Positions 1 to 11,607 of a stretch of 64,000 nucleotides of DNA are shown in pieces. The stretch comes from Silene conica (taxonomy: Eukaryota > Streptophyta > Magnoliopsida > Caryophyllales > Caryophyllaceae): the NCBI GenBank assembly GCA_029255685.2, contig CM055319.2:9906747-9970746 (forward strand). The letters run 5' to 3'. The notes under the pieces were generated by a model, which saw only the letters and a program-made list of their open reading frames with translations, was not told where the DNA came from and made no database searches. Position 1 is the stretch's first letter, and the number at the start of each line of letters is the position of its first letter. A program made the position numbers and the translations under genes.

Positions 1-629
1 TTCATCTAGTCATAATAAAACATACAAGTAAGACTTGCAGTAGTACTCAAAGCATAATTGGCAATTTGACGGCAATGTTACTCGAATACGGCAAAAACAG
101 ACAAAACAAGCATAACAATAACAAAATTAACAATTACGATCACAGAAGAAAACTCAACAGTACAACATCAACAACAACATCAAACAATCATAATATAATA
201 AATACTCTAAGCATTAACAAAGATAAAAAGAGAGATGTCACTGGAAAAAAGAAAACACAAAGATGAGTGTTGGCTGGAGTTTAATCATAACATCAGCAGC
301 AACTTAATATAATAATATGTACAGCACTCCGTGACTCCGTCACAACTTAATTCATTCAATTTCCAGGTTTCCAAATTGATTCCAAATTCAACTTAATTCA
401 TTCAACAATCAACTTAATATGAACATCAATCCGTCACTGCATCACAGTATCAACATCAGGCTTTCCAAATTTCCAGTCCATAATCCCAATTTCCAAATTC
501 TATTAGATTATTATCAAACCTATTAAGTTATCAAACAAAATTCATTCAATTAAAAGTAAGAGCAGAAATTGCACACAGCACACTATGACAATAATTCTAC
601 TAAATTCGAAATGGAGATTTGCAATTTGC
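1..629. other. AT-rich sequence, no gene seen
   Basis: Low-complexity, A-rich plus-strand sequence with many ACAACA and AATTCA runs. I see no convincing coding frame, RNA gene or transposon terminus. If the weak exon at 666-686 is real, this would be its downstream intron. Confidence 0.5.
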
Positions 630-665
630 CAATTTAGGGTTTCAGTTTTAGATTAGGGAAAATAC

Positions 666-686
666 CTTGTTTGAGATAGGTCTCAT
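666..686 (-). other. Possible first coding exon (7 codons) of a gene leaving the window
   Basis: On the minus strand an ATG in good context (ccaccATG) opens seven codons (MRPISNK) and is followed directly by a GT splice donor (AAG|gtatttt). The sequence upstream of the ATG is relatively GC-rich, as in many plant 5' UTRs. No following exon could be found in positions 1-665, so this is only a candidate start of a gene that would continue past the left edge. Chance occurrence is quite possible. Confidence 0.2.
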
Positions 687-959
687 GGTGGACTGGTGCC
701 TGGTGGACGCCGACGGTAGTCGGTAGGAACCGTGACTACGTGAGGTTATTGAGGTATGACTTATGTGAATTGAGGAATGAGGAGAGAGGAATGAGGAGAG
801 ATGAATGAGGAGAGAGGCGTTCTTTTTGGGAAGAGAATTAGAGAAGAGGAAGTCGAGCGTGAGTGTACTACAAATGTTTTGTTTTTAATTTTTTTTTTCT
901 TTTTTTTTTGAAAAATACACATTTTTTCAAAGGGGGTACGCGTGCACCCGCTGCACACA

Positions 960-1289
960 CACCCCCCCCCCCCCCCCAAACGCCACTGGTTACCTTGAAG
1001 GGAGACGAAGGAAAAAGAGAAACGACAATATCGGAAGATGGAGAAGTTTATGAGAGAGAGAGGGGTTTGGGAAAAGTTGGAAAGAAGTAATGAGGGAAAT
1101 AAAAGAGGAGTTGGGAAGTTAAATAAAAGGTTTTGAAATTTGAAAAATGAATTGAATGCCTGGTGAGAGCCCGAAAAGAGCGCGATGTGACTTATGTAGG
1201 CATATCCGCATATGTCAAATCACTCCCTTTTGGGTCCAGGAAAGAAAAAATTCTCGCACAAGCCTGCTTGCACAAGAATTTGGGGCTAA
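960..1289 (+). mobile_element. 3' internal remnant of a Tat-like Ty3/gypsy element, with polypurine tract
   Basis: The stretch just before 1290 (attctcgcacaagc...cacaagaatttggggctaa) is clearly related to the last internal bases of the intact Tat element further right (about 54805-54849). It ends in the same polypurine tract, TTGGGGCTAA, at about 1279-1289. The A/G-rich sequence back to about 960 also resembles the region before the 3' LTR of that element, but the left limit is not sharp. No coding sequence survives. This is an old relative, not a copy, of the young element. Confidence 0.55.
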
Positions 1290-1689
1290 TGTTAGGCTTC
1301 AAAAATAACATTTTTTTACCCCTCGACACGTGGTACCAAGTGAATGGATAATCTCATAAAGAAATGGATTGATGATGTGTCCTCCCCTAACCGCAAGATG
1401 AGAAGCAAACAAACACAAAAAGAAGAAAACTCACGTGAGGAAGGAAGCACAAGTTGCAAAAAGAAGTGTGTTGAGAAAGACTCAAAAATAGCCCCAAAAT
1501 GGCTATAGAGTTGAGGAAAAAGGAGAAAAAGTATAAGAGCTGAAAAAGGAAACCTGCACCAAGAAAAATGACGTTGGAGAAAGCTTTAATCCAACGGTCA
1601 TAAGCCAATAAGAAGAGGATAAATAGAGGACCTTAGGACAATAGAATGTATGCAAATAATCACTTATCTCACTAGAACTTACCTCCCTC

Positions 1690-2975
1690 CTCAAATACGG
1701 AGTTTTTGCTAAAATAGGGTCGAAAATCAAAGTATTTAACAAAATAAGGTTAATTTCAAACTAATTACTAAAAATTGTTCCACGTCATCAATTTTTTTTT
1801 CATTTAAAAATTATAACATCTCGTTGTCCGAGACAACGACTAGTCATAAAATTATCAAAAATTGTTCTACTTATCGTTGTCCTACAAGCGACTTGTAGCG
1901 AAGAGTAAAAATCGAACTTGCTTAGTATCACTGGAATGTTCTCTGCTTAAGTCTGAAGATTATAGCAATTCAATTCATCTTCCACATTAAACAATCTCCT
2001 CTTTCCCTCTTTTCAATCGTCCATTAAAATAGGGATTTGATAATCTGGAAAAAATCTCAAACCCAAAATCCCCTCTTTTCCTTCATCCATTCAACAATGG
2101 TGACCAATTAGAAAATAGATCTGATATTTTTCTTGATTCATCAATCAATATTAAGCACAATTCTCATCTTAAAGGCTCCATCAAGATGTTTATGTGATTA
2201 ATTTTGGTTAGTTCTTCATCACCTTCATTCCTCTTCACCCCAGGAACAAACCTCTTTCATTACACCACCATCGCTGCCACTATCGTAACTCTCGAATTTG
2301 AACAAGGACGATAGAGAACCACCACAACCGTAGATCCAAGGAAATTGGGTCACTTGGGTGTTTGTGGGGGTGTGATTGTGTGAACTTGTATTATATATAC
2401 TATAGTTTGGGATTATGAGATAGAAGATGCACAGATACTACATCGTAGAGATACAATCGTTTTTCTTACTATTTTTAGAAAGTCGTTGTCTAAGACAGCA
2501 ACAAGAACTACCATTTTTGGAATTTTTTCACAAGTCGCTGTCTGAGATAGTGAGAAGTCGTATTTGTTTGAAAAAAAAACAATTGATGACGTGGAACCAT
2601 TTTTAATAATTAGTTTGAAATCGACCTCATTTTGTTAAATACCATCTCCTATTCATAATAACCTTCCTATTTCCTTTTTCGTCAATTCACAATACCTTCC
2701 CTATTTCATTTTTTTGTAAAGTTTTTATACATATTTTAATCACCTCACCCCACCACAATACCCCCACCATACTCATATTTTATACTTATTTTAATCACCT
2801 TACTCACAACAATTACCCCCCACCATACCCTCTCTCCAATTACCCAACGTCACACCAATACTTTCCCATATAATAATCCCCTCCTTATTCTTTGTGTATT
2901 TCCCAAATAGGGAAGGTTATGTTGAATAGGAGGGAGTACTTGGTTTTCAACCCTATTTTAGCAAAAAGCTTCCTA
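1690..2975. mobile_element. Long-TIR foldback/MITE element nested in the old LTR
   Basis: The left arm (about 1698-1798, starting tttgctaaaatagggt) returns inverted on the right, first at 2572-2641 (aattgatgacgtggaacc) and then, after a nested insertion, at 2939-2966 (accctattttagcaaa). The arms are about 100 bp long and well preserved. Between them are repeated short motifs such as cgttgtc and gagacaacg at both inner edges, and an internal 700 bp with no long reading frame. The superfamily is not certain; arm length suggests a Mutator-like or foldback MITE. Exact ends and TSD could not be fixed. Confidence 0.65.
2642..2936. mobile_element. Stowaway-like MITE with TA target duplication
   Basis: A 295-bp element with inverted ends: left ccatctcctattcataataa, right ending gttgaataggagggag. 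It is flanked by TA on both sides (2640-2641 and 2937-2938). It interrupts the right arm of the foldback element. Removing it and one TA restores an arm that pairs with the left arm (gttaaata followed by ctt...), so the insertion is confirmed by its host. Ends of the CTCCCTCC type with TA duplication are typical of Tc1/mariner-derived Stowaway MITEs. Confidence 0.8.
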
Positions 2976-3210
2976 TACTTGTAAAATCATCGACATTTAT
3001 GAGTCGATCTTCATAGTTAATTTGGTTGAATGATTCCCCCGGTTTTTCCCATATGAGTTTCCCGCGTCAACAAAAATATCTTCCTCTGTTTTTTCCCACT
3101 TGGCATTCGTCTTCCTGAAAACTCACGAGTCACCACTAAACATTAAAATATCACTTTAAGATCATTATAACCCTACAATCTAAACTTGGTAATTTTTTTT
3201 TATCAAAACA

Positions 3211-4623
3211 GGTTCGTGTCAAAGAGTTCAACCCTGACCCGGCCCGATTAAATTTCTGGTCATATATGCCTCGACTCAATAATTAAATGGGTCACAACCT
3301 CTAAATCGAATTTAATCTAACCCATTAACTCGTATCCGGTTTATATCCTATTTTGGGGCCATGTTAATAACGCCGCTTCTATTCAAACCCAAAGAAACTA
3401 AAGAAATGGGTGCGTTAATGAATCCACCGTATCATATTTTGTAGTTTTATTTATTGGTCAGCAATAGCTATTAAGTGATATGTCACATAGAGACTTGCAC
3501 ATTTTTAATTTTTCTTTTTTTTAAATTCAAGTCTTCTAGCCAAGTCGTAAATAATCTTCCAGGCTTCCGTATTGCTGTTTTTGATTGGGTGAAGGTTGTC
3601 GTTATGCGATAAACGCGATAAACATATCAGTCTCTATGTCTATAGACTATAGCTAGTGGCTTAACCCAATTTCTTTTTTATGATTTATCATAAATATAGA
3701 CATATAGTCCACAAGATTTCATTTCTTTAATTATAAGTAGTTAATTGTAGATTTGTGTTATGAATTTTTTATTTCCTTAATTGTAAAATTAGAGTTTTTG
3801 GAGGGAAAAGTTCTAAAGAATGACCATCAATAATTTAATTTCTTGAATTATTTTCTTAAGTAGCGTTTGGTTCATCAAGAAAATGAGTGGGCATCGGACA
3901 ATCTAATTTATGAGATTTATTTTTTATAGGCAATTCATGTAAGTCAGACAAAACAGTTTGATTGTGGATATCAGTGCTCAATTCATCAAAGTTGCAAATG
4001 ACTTAGGGGAGCTGATAATCCAACTTTCCCATTACGTAGGCACTGAAAATTCTAAATGTCTACATTTAGTAATAATAGAAAAAAAATCCTTATTTTGTAA
4101 TTCAAGAAAATTTTCAATTTCGTGATTTATAAGGAACAACCAAACAATACCTTATAGCATTAATTAATACTGAGAATTTTCTATCTAAATGATCATTACT
4201 TCCTAATTCGAGTTTATTTACATAATTAATCAGTGAGCGCAAGATAGTGAATTTTAATGTTTAATGCTTTATCACGGTTTTAAACTCCCTGCTATTGCCT
4301 ATGAGTTCCTAAACCTAGTCAATTAGTGAGAGAGAAGACTGAAAATTTGTGTGTCGTTTTAGAGGACGGTACTCTTTACATCTAAACTTTAGGTGTAGAT
4401 CTTGTAAAAACAACTCGACTCGATTGATTTGACCCGACCTGAAAAGGCGGATCTGAGACCCGAAATCGACTCGACAAAATATAACTCTAATTGAACTGGA
4501 AATGCTTGAAATAACTTTTTATCTCTTATTTATTAACCCGGCCCAAAACAACCCGAACTGCTTAACACGAAGCCCAAAATAACCTAATAGCTAGGCCTAT
4601 TTAGGTGTAAGAAGTGTCACATT
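3211..4623. other. Intergenic, no gene seen
   Basis: AT-rich sequence with scattered short repeats. It includes short stretches rich in gacccg and ctcgac (about 3230-3320 and 4410-4560), which look like worn repeat DNA. No coding frame of note and no clear element ends. Confidence 0.5.
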
Positions 4624-4857
4624 TAGGGGCGGTGCAAACAAGGGATAGAATGTTTGGGGTAGCAAAACAAAGTTTAAAACAGAAAAAACATGTAGTGGGA
4701 TTTGAACTCAAAGTATTAGTGGAAAATCAAAGAATATACCTTTTATGTATTCATAGTTAAATAATATTTAGGGTAGTAAAAACCCGTCTTCTAAACCAAT
4801 TTTTTTAAGTTTAAGATAACGGTCGTCATCCCTTGCTACAAGGTAGGTTCGCCCCTA
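4624..4857. mobile_element. Possible short hAT-like element
   Basis: A 234-bp stretch starts taggggcggtgcaaac and ends ggttcgcccct(a), giving short inverted ends (taggggcg) like those of the better-defined element at 14537-15261. Inside it is a ttgaactcaaagtatt block, also similar in style. The flanks do not give a clean 8-bp duplication, so the call is tentative. Confidence 0.35.
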
Positions 4858-5570
4858 TTCAGATTGACTCTAATATCATATCATTACACCATCTCAATAA
4901 AAAATTTAAGTTGATAATTAAAATCTCAAGATTGGTGTTATAGCACAAGGAGAGGACACGGAAATATTTCAACAAAACTTGACTATTGTGCATAAGGATA
5001 CACACCTTACATGTAATTTATGCCCCATGTTGTTATTTTTTACATTAGTTTTTAAAATGACACTATAATTTGAGCATCTTTCCCCTTTGCTTTCACTTTC
5101 AGCTCCTCTAATACTGGATAAGTATTTCTTTCGTTCTTTTGAAGAGCCATTTTTACGTAATAATAGTTCATAGTTGATACTAAAATATAGAAGTAATAGA
5201 ACCATTATGATTCGAGACCAAATCTAGTTGGATTAGATGATTCCTCATTACAAATCACGATTAGATATGACGATTTCATAGTGACCAAATGATATCGCAA
5301 AAAAAGGACATTTAAATTGACCTGATTTGTTTATTGAGAAATTATTAAGAGCACGACCCTCTACGGGTGAAACGTCATTGTATATATACTATTTTTTCAT
5401 AAATAATAATGAGTAAAATTTGTTAAAAAAGTTATTCAGATATAAGAACGGTTTAATGTTTGAAGGTAAGGATGAAAAAGTTTAAGTCCGTACCGGGTGT
5501 GGGCTAGATTTGACTATTTCATTTAGATTGAACAATCCGGATCAAATTTACTTAGACCATCCTCAAACAA
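4858..5570. other. Intergenic, no gene seen
   Basis: AT-rich sequence with short open frames only on either strand; none resembles a known family. No transposon ends were recognised. Confidence 0.45.
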
Positions 5571-5742
5571 GGTTAATAGGTAGGTCATGACCTTGTTTGG
5601 TCTTGGTCAGGGTTAATGATGCAATTAGAATAATTAGTTTGTGACTTTTAAAGGAAGGTTAATAGGTAGGTCAGGACCTTGTTTGGTCTTGGTCATGGTT
5701 AATGATGCAATTAGAATAATTAGTTTGTGACTTTTAAAGGTT
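5571..5742. repeat. 86-bp tandem duplication (two copies)
   Basis: The unit beginning ggttaataggtaggtca at 5571 is repeated at 5657 with a period of 86 bp and only a few substitutions. The array ends just before the CTAG of a presumed Helitron 3' terminus at 5745, so it may lie in the target or be linked to that element. Confidence 0.85.
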
Positions 5743-5744
5743 AA

Positions 5745-5774
5745 CTAGGTTTGTGACCCGTGGAATTCACGGGT
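5745..5774 (-). mobile_element. Helitron 3' terminus (minus strand)
   Basis: Read on the minus strand this is a perfect stem (acccgtg-aattc-cacgggt) followed a few bases later by CTAG and then T, the canonical Helitron 3' end (hairpin, CTRR, insertion before T). The body would extend to the right and has been interrupted by the LINE whose target duplication begins at 5770. The 5' end was not located, so the length is unknown. Confidence 0.5.
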
Positions 5775-5786
5775 TTATTTATTTTA
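5770..5786. repeat. Target-site duplication of LINE 1, left copy
   Basis: cgggtttatttatttta, 17 bp. It matches 11174-11190 (cgggtttctttatttta) with one mismatch. A poly-T follows directly, which is the poly-A tail of the minus-strand LINE. Confidence 0.8.
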
Positions 5787-5896
5787 TTTTTTTTTGCATG
5801 AAAAGTTACAATCTTCTTATTCATCCACAAGGGACAAAAAAGAAGATACATTCAACAAACAAAAAAGATAACCCCTATAACCTCAAAGAGAGGTGC

Positions 5897-8800
5897 CTAA
5901 TGATCCATAGTTTCAATAATTCTAATGCCATATTTGGGAAATTTCTCATTCAAAAGATAACTACTAATAATAAATTTCACAGAATAGAGAAGCTGAGTTG
6001 CTGAGTGACTGTGACCACCAAATATCCGCATATTCCGTTCAGTCCAAAGACTATATACAACAACTGCCAGACAACTACAATACCAACCTGACTTCCAATG
6101 CTTGACTGCCAGACAACTACAATACCAACCTGACTTCCAATGCTTGACATTTCTGTGTCTCTGTATCCAAACATATTCATCAGTATAGCAACAAGTCCTT
6201 CCCTTAATATTCATCTAGAGATGGAGGCCTTTCCAGACTTCCTGAGCAAATTAAAGGGACATCTGAAAAATAGATGAGAATGCGATTCACAAACTTCTCT
6301 ACACAGACTGCACCTATTGACCAGACTAATGCCCCTATTCTGCAAAGAATCAACAGTGGCTAATTTGTGTTGCACAACTAGAGAAACAATCACTCTATGC
6401 TTGGGTAACACAACATTGTTAGTAATAGCTTTGTGACAAGAAACATGAGGGTACTTATCCCTGAACCAGTGATAGGTAGAACTGACTTTAAAGACATTAT
6501 GCTGCACCCAACTTCTCAGAATTGACTGTGCAGCAGAGATAGAACCAGCCTTCTGAATTATTTCATTTTTGACAGCAACAATACTTCTCAAACTTTCTGC
6601 AAAGAAATCTTTAGTGTTGATATCCCAAATAGTGCAGTGAGAGAAAATATAAGCTTTGTTCCAGCTACACCACAAACCATTGAGATCATTTGTTAAATCC
6701 AAATCCATTTTGCAAGAAGAGCTTTATTCCAAGACAAAAGCTCCTTAATCCCTAGGCCACCTTCTGTTTTGGGAGAGCAGAGGCTTGACCAGATTTTCAT
6801 GACCAGTTTTCTTTTATCAGCTGTGATCCCCCAGAAAAAATTCTTACACATCTTGTTTATTTGCTTAATCACACCAACAAGAAGAAGTCCAGCAGCACAC
6901 CAGTAATTTTCAAGACCAAAAATGATAGAATTCAGAAGTTGGGTTTTACCAGCATAAGAGAGGAGTTTAGAGGACCAATGTTGAATTGATCCCTGGATCT
7001 TACTGAGGAAAACAGCATACATATCAATAATGACTTTAGCAGCATTCAAAGGAAGTCCAAGATATCTAAAAGGAAATGATCCTTCAAAAAACCCAGTATG
7101 ATGAAGAATGGTTTGCTCAACTGCTGCTGATACACCTCCAAAATAAACATCAGTTTTATCATGGTTGGCATGAAGCCCAGACCAAGTAGCAAACTGCTTC
7201 AGAGTGTCCAATACTGCTTGGACAGAAGGTACATCACCCCTAGTGAAAATCATAAGATCGTCTGCAAAAATATGGTGATTTAGATTGAGTTTTGAACACT
7301 TTGGGTGATAAGAGACCAAAGGTTGATTATGCAAAATTCTGAGATGCCTGGATAGGATCTCCATACTAAGCACAAACAGATAAGGGGACAGAGGGTCACC
7401 CTGTCTAATGCCACTTTTTCCTTGAAAGAAACCAAGAACTGATCCATTGAGTTTGATTGAGAACCAAGTGCTTGTAATGCATCCCGTTATCCATTGAATG
7501 AATTGAGGGGGAAAACAAAAAGCCTCTAGCATATTTCTGATGAATGGTCATTGAAGAGAGTCAAAAGCCTTCCTGATATCTACTTTAATGAGACATCTAG
7601 GAGAAATGAACTTCCTGGCATATCCTTTAACTAAGGATTGAGATAACATAATATTTTCATGAATGCTACGACCCTTGAAAAAAGTTGCCTGTTCTGGACC
7701 AATGATATGAGGTAAGACATCCTGCAATCTATCAGAGAGTACCTTAATGATGGTCTTGTAAAAGGTTGAGCAACAAGAAATAGGCCTGAAATCAGTCACA
7801 GAGTCACAATTTTTCTTCTTTGGGATCAAAGCAATGAGTGTAGTGTTTGCAAGCTAACTCATTTACCAGTTTGGAAGAAAGATTGTACTGCTTTACAAAA
7901 ATCACCTCCCACAATGTCCCAACTATTTTTAAAAAACCCTGCTGAAAATCCATCTGGACCAGGGCTCTTATCTGATCCAATAGAGAAAAGAGCTTTCTTA
8001 ATTTCTTCAATAGTAATAGCATTGATAAGACCAGGACCCTCTTCAATAGGAACACAAGGACCCAATTGAATGAAAGTATGATCAAAAGGATCAACTGCAG
8101 TGCAACCACCCATAAAATGGTTGTAGTAGTCAACAAAACCATTAGCAACCTCATCAAGGCCTTCTTTCAAAACTCCATGACTATCTTTAATCTGACCAAT
8201 GATTTGCTGAGTCTTCCTTTCATTGATCTTAGCATAAAAATATTTTGTAGAGTCATCAGACTGAATGATATGAGAGATCTTAGCTTTCTGTTGAAGAATC
8301 TGTATTTCAACAGATTTAATATAACAGTAGTCCTGTAAAAGAGCCTTTTCCTGATCAATAAGATGAGAGAGCAAAGGACTGCTTTGGAGATCCTACTGAT
8401 ATTGCTACAAAGCAAGTTTAGTTTGCTTAACCCTTTGAGAGATGCTTGTGAACTGATCCTTATATAACTTACTAAGGACAAGTTTAACAGCCTTCATTTT
8501 AGCAAACAGTTTAAAAGTGGCAGAACCAACACTAAGGGTATTCCAGGCATCCTTAACCATCTGATCATAGTTTGTATGCATCATCCAGGTATCCAGAAAA
8601 CTAAATCTCTTCTTTGGTGTCAGATCATCAAACACAATAACTTTTACTGGAGAATGATCAGAAACTCTTGAAGCCATAAAATTAACTGAAGTAGCTGGAA
8701 AAGCAGCATTCCAATGAGCATTAACCATAGCCCTATCCAATTTAGACCAAACTCTTGAAGTAGGGTCTTGTTTGTTTGTCCAAGTGAAAGAGCAACCAGT

Positions 8801-9318
8801 ACTATTCAAATCATCAATACTACATTGAATAATACAATCATTAAAATCTTGTAAGTCAGACAAGGTAGGAGGAGTATTACTAATTCTCTCAGAGGCATCC
8901 CTTACCACATTAAAATCCCTAAGTAGAAGCCATTTGGAGACATTCCTACTAACACAGCTTAATTGTGACCATAACATATCTCTGTCCCTTGCAGAATTAC
9001 TTGCATACACCATAGTGATGAAAAAACTCTGACAAGTAGCATGATGTTGAACTTCACAGTGAATGAATAATGATAGGTTTGACTGTCACATGAGTAGACT
9101 TCCACAATAACCAAATTCTACCATTTGAATGACAACTATAATTGCAGCAATGAGTATGAGGGGAAAAACTTACTAAGAAGTTTACTGGCATTATGTTTTT
9201 TGATGCGAGTTTCAAGGACTCCCATAATATCTACCTTATTGATCCACATGAAATCTTTAATTTCCTGTAGTTTGAGGGGATCATTTCTCCCTCTAATATT
9301 CCGAGAGGCGATAATCAT
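5897..9318 (-). pseudogene. LINE 1 ORF2: endonuclease-reverse transcriptase, broken
   Basis: Broken coding region of an L1-type ORF2 that nicks DNA and reverse-transcribes its own RNA at the nick. From its 5' end: an endonuclease start (NIRGRNDPLK, then GVLETRIK) at 9136-9318; more endonuclease at 8405-9013 (FTWTNKQDP, SRVSDHSPVKV); a linker and RT start at 7859-8374 (DKSPGPDGF); RT at 7548-7829 (KAFDSLQ) and 6693-7532 (GIRQGDPLSPYLF, catalytic FADDL); a zf-RVT-like Cys/His region at 6211-6708; and the C-terminal tail at 5897-6214 (VVVYSLWTERN). The frame is broken at least at about 9020-9130, 8380-8400, 7830-7860, near 6700 and near 6211. A Trp codon has become TGA at about 7545. The usual GDFN endonuclease motif reads RDFN. 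Confidence 0.85.
6063..6146. repeat. 42-bp tandem duplication inside LINE 1 ORF2
   Basis: Two identical 42-bp units (6063-6104 and 6105-6146). Being 14 codons long, the duplication keeps the reading frame of the ORF2 tail (VKHWKSGWYCSCLA twice). Identity of the copies implies a fairly recent slippage event. Confidence 0.9.
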
Positions 9319-9423
9319 GTCCCACCTGCATCAGAAGGGTCACCCATTTCAAAAAAAAAACCCTGATCTGGATTAACCACATGAGCCTCATTAACCATTG
9401 CTGTATCTAAAGCAGCAAAAGGA

Positions 9424-11081
9424 TTAAAGACAGGAGTAATGGCTATCTTTGAGTTTAACGCAGATCATATCTTCAAGGCTATTTGAGGTGTCTACATAAA
9501 CTCCTTCTTGTTGCCTACTGAGTGCGTTACAACAACTGCAGAAAAAAGGAAAAGGATTATTATCAGATGTATCAGTGCCAAATGAGCATACATCCTGGTC
9601 AGCAAAACCATCTCCCAATCCAGCAGAAGTTGAGGTACCACATACCATACAAGGTAAAGTATTGATTGGCTGAAACATAGAATTAGTAGTCATTGATTCA
9701 GATGCAGTGCCTCTCTTCATGGTTATTTGAGGAGACTGCATCTTATCCATCTTGTTGTATTTTGAGTGTATTACATGAACTGTGTCAGAATCAACTGTGT
9801 CACTGCCAGGTTTATCAGTGCCCTCAGAGCATAAACCGTGGTCAGGTAAAACAGTGTCTTCATCAGCAGAACCTGTGGTATGTACCACCTAGCAAGCAAG
9901 GAGAAACCATAGGGTCAGCAGTAGTAATAGCTGCATCAGGACCTGCACCCTTATCAGGTTTTAGCTTGTTCTTTTTGCAAGTGTGCAATAAGTGACCCAT
10001 CTTGCCACACCCTGAACAGTAGTGTGGAATTCATTCATATTCAATTCGTTGAGTAGTGGGGCCAAGGGAGGTCACCAAAGACATCTCCAAAGGCAAGGTT
10101 TTAGCTATATCCACTTCAATCATAACTCTAGCAAAAAAGAGTTTGAATTTGCCAGTATTGGTATATCAGCAAATATTGGCTTGCCAATTTTGCTTGACAT
10201 CTTGGTGAGAACACTATTAGACCAAAGATAAGGGTCCAAATCAGAGAAAAGCACCCAAATAGGCACTATTGCACCATTTCCATTTCAAAAGAGAAACCAG
10301 GATGCCATTGTTTAATAATCAAGGAAAATGCACCCATCTTCCAAGGACCTTCTTTAAGAATATTGTGCATTTCAGTTTCAGAAGAGAATCTGAAACTAAA
10401 CCACCTTTTTTTAAATTATTGAACAATTGGCGAAGCAATTTGACCCCAATGTTTTGTGACAAATTCAGTAACCTGCTTCAATGCTGGTTTGGAACCCAAC
10501 AAATGTCCCATTAATGTGAATTTCCATAATTCCAATTCCTCTAAATGTCATCAAGTACAACTTATATTACCTCAGCTTTCTGACTCTGCTCATGAAAGGA
10601 CAGACGCATACCAACTGGATTTTTTGCTCTCACAAAATCAACCCATTTATGTTTAGTACTAGTATCAATAGATGGACCAAGATCATTAGTATCAGTTTGA
10701 TTACTAACAGGAATGTCCTCAGTATTATCAGTATTAGTAGAAATAATAGGATCAATTATCAACGATACTGCATTAGACGTAACTCTTTCAGAAACAGAGT
10801 CAGTAAACAAAATAGCAGGGATATATAGTCTCTTTATTTGAAGGTTTAGATGAAGAAGCATCTGTATTCTTATTAGTATTAGTAAGAATTGGAGTAGAAT
10901 TACTAAGAAAATCATTAAGAGTAACAGGCGATCGCATTGTAGAAGTAAAATTGGTCTGAGTTTCAGAATTAGAAGCAAAGTTTGAAGGATCGGAAGAAAG
11001 ATTAGTACCAAAAAAATTAGTGTGATGAGAGGAATCCCGTGGTGTCTTCCCTTTTGCAGGACGACCCCTACCACGCGCCAT
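9424..11081 (-). pseudogene. LINE 1 ORF1: nucleic-acid-binding protein, broken
   Basis: Coding remnant of the LINE ORF1, the RNA-binding chaperone of the particle. The ATG at 11081 opens MARGRGRPAKGKTPRD, a basic N-terminus. A shift near 10820 moves the frame into one containing KHKWVDFVRAKNP (to 10562). The middle (about 10020-10560) carries DUF4283-like sequence interrupted by stops. A clear CCHC zinc knuckle, CSGCGKMGHLLHTC, is encoded at about 9970-10015. An open C-terminal part lies at 9424-9888. The short 5' leader places the ATG about 90 bp from the element start. Confidence 0.8.
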
Positions 11082-11173
11082 GGAAGCTAAGAAAGCAGCA
11101 ACAACAATGTCGTAACTGAATTCTTAGAGAGATAAACTTCTCTCTAAGAACATGGCATTTTATTCTTAGGATG

Positions 11174-11190
11174 CGGGTTTCTTTATTTTA
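11174..11190. repeat. Target-site duplication of LINE 1, right copy
   Basis: cgggtttctttatttta, matching 5770-5786 with a single A/C difference. Confidence 0.8.
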
Positions 11191-11607
11191 GTTTTGTTAT
11201 TTTATCGTATTCTTATAATTTGTCCGAGCAATTAGGTGATTCATTTAAAAATATATAGTCTTGAAATACATAAAGGTTAGCTAGTTAATGCCTTATTTAT
11301 TTAATAGCTAGGATTTATTTTGAAAACTAAATATTATATTTTAGTTGTTATTTTGATTAATATACAAATAGCACGTGATTTTAAAAATATATCTTTTACA
11401 AGTCAAATAATTATTGACCCTCATGTGAAAACTCGTTCAATAAATTCATGAGCAACTCAACCAATTAATCAACATCCGTGCAACATGCCTTAATCAAATA
11501 TGCATTGTAAATTGTAAATTGTAAATGAGATGTTAAACGTTGTTCAAATGATGTGTATAAATTTGTTGAAACTACATATACCGTACCAGGCCGTCACATC
11601 TAATATT
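11191..11607. other. AT-rich intergenic sequence
   Basis: No coding sequence. It may be the body of the Helitron whose 3' end lies at 5745, since the LINE is inserted between them, but no 5' terminus could be identified. Confidence 0.4.

Larger units (their letters stand above)
1290..3210 (+). mobile_element. Degenerate Tat-type 3' LTR, interrupted by a foldback element
   Basis: It begins TGTTAGGC directly after a polypurine tract and ends near 3210 with aacttggtaa...tcaaaaca. Both ends match the LTR ends of the intact Tat element (45464-46056 and 54850-55442). Shared internal landmarks are a gacacgtgg block near 1325 and a TATA-like ataaatag near 1619. The LTR is split by about 1.3 kb of foldback element (about 1690-2975), leaving roughly 630 bp of LTR proper. 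The left part of the parent element is missing, so no TSD can be tested. Confidence 0.6.
5787..11173 (-). mobile_element. LINE 1: near full-length L1-type non-LTR retrotransposon, decayed
   Basis: A 5.4-kb minus-strand LINE bounded by a 17-bp target duplication with one mismatch. Its A-tail appears as poly-T at 5787-5795, and its 5' end lies about 90 bp before the ORF1 ATG at 11081. It encodes an ORF1 with a CCHC knuckle, then an ORF2 with apurinic-type endonuclease, reverse transcriptase and a zf-RVT-like C-terminus. Several frameshifts and stops make it inactive. It landed about 25 bp from a Helitron 3' end. Confidence 0.85.

Noticed and set aside
863..1090. Frame of 75 codons with poly-Pro and poly-Phe runs
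   Set aside because: Produced by poly-T and poly-C tracts; low complexity and no homology.
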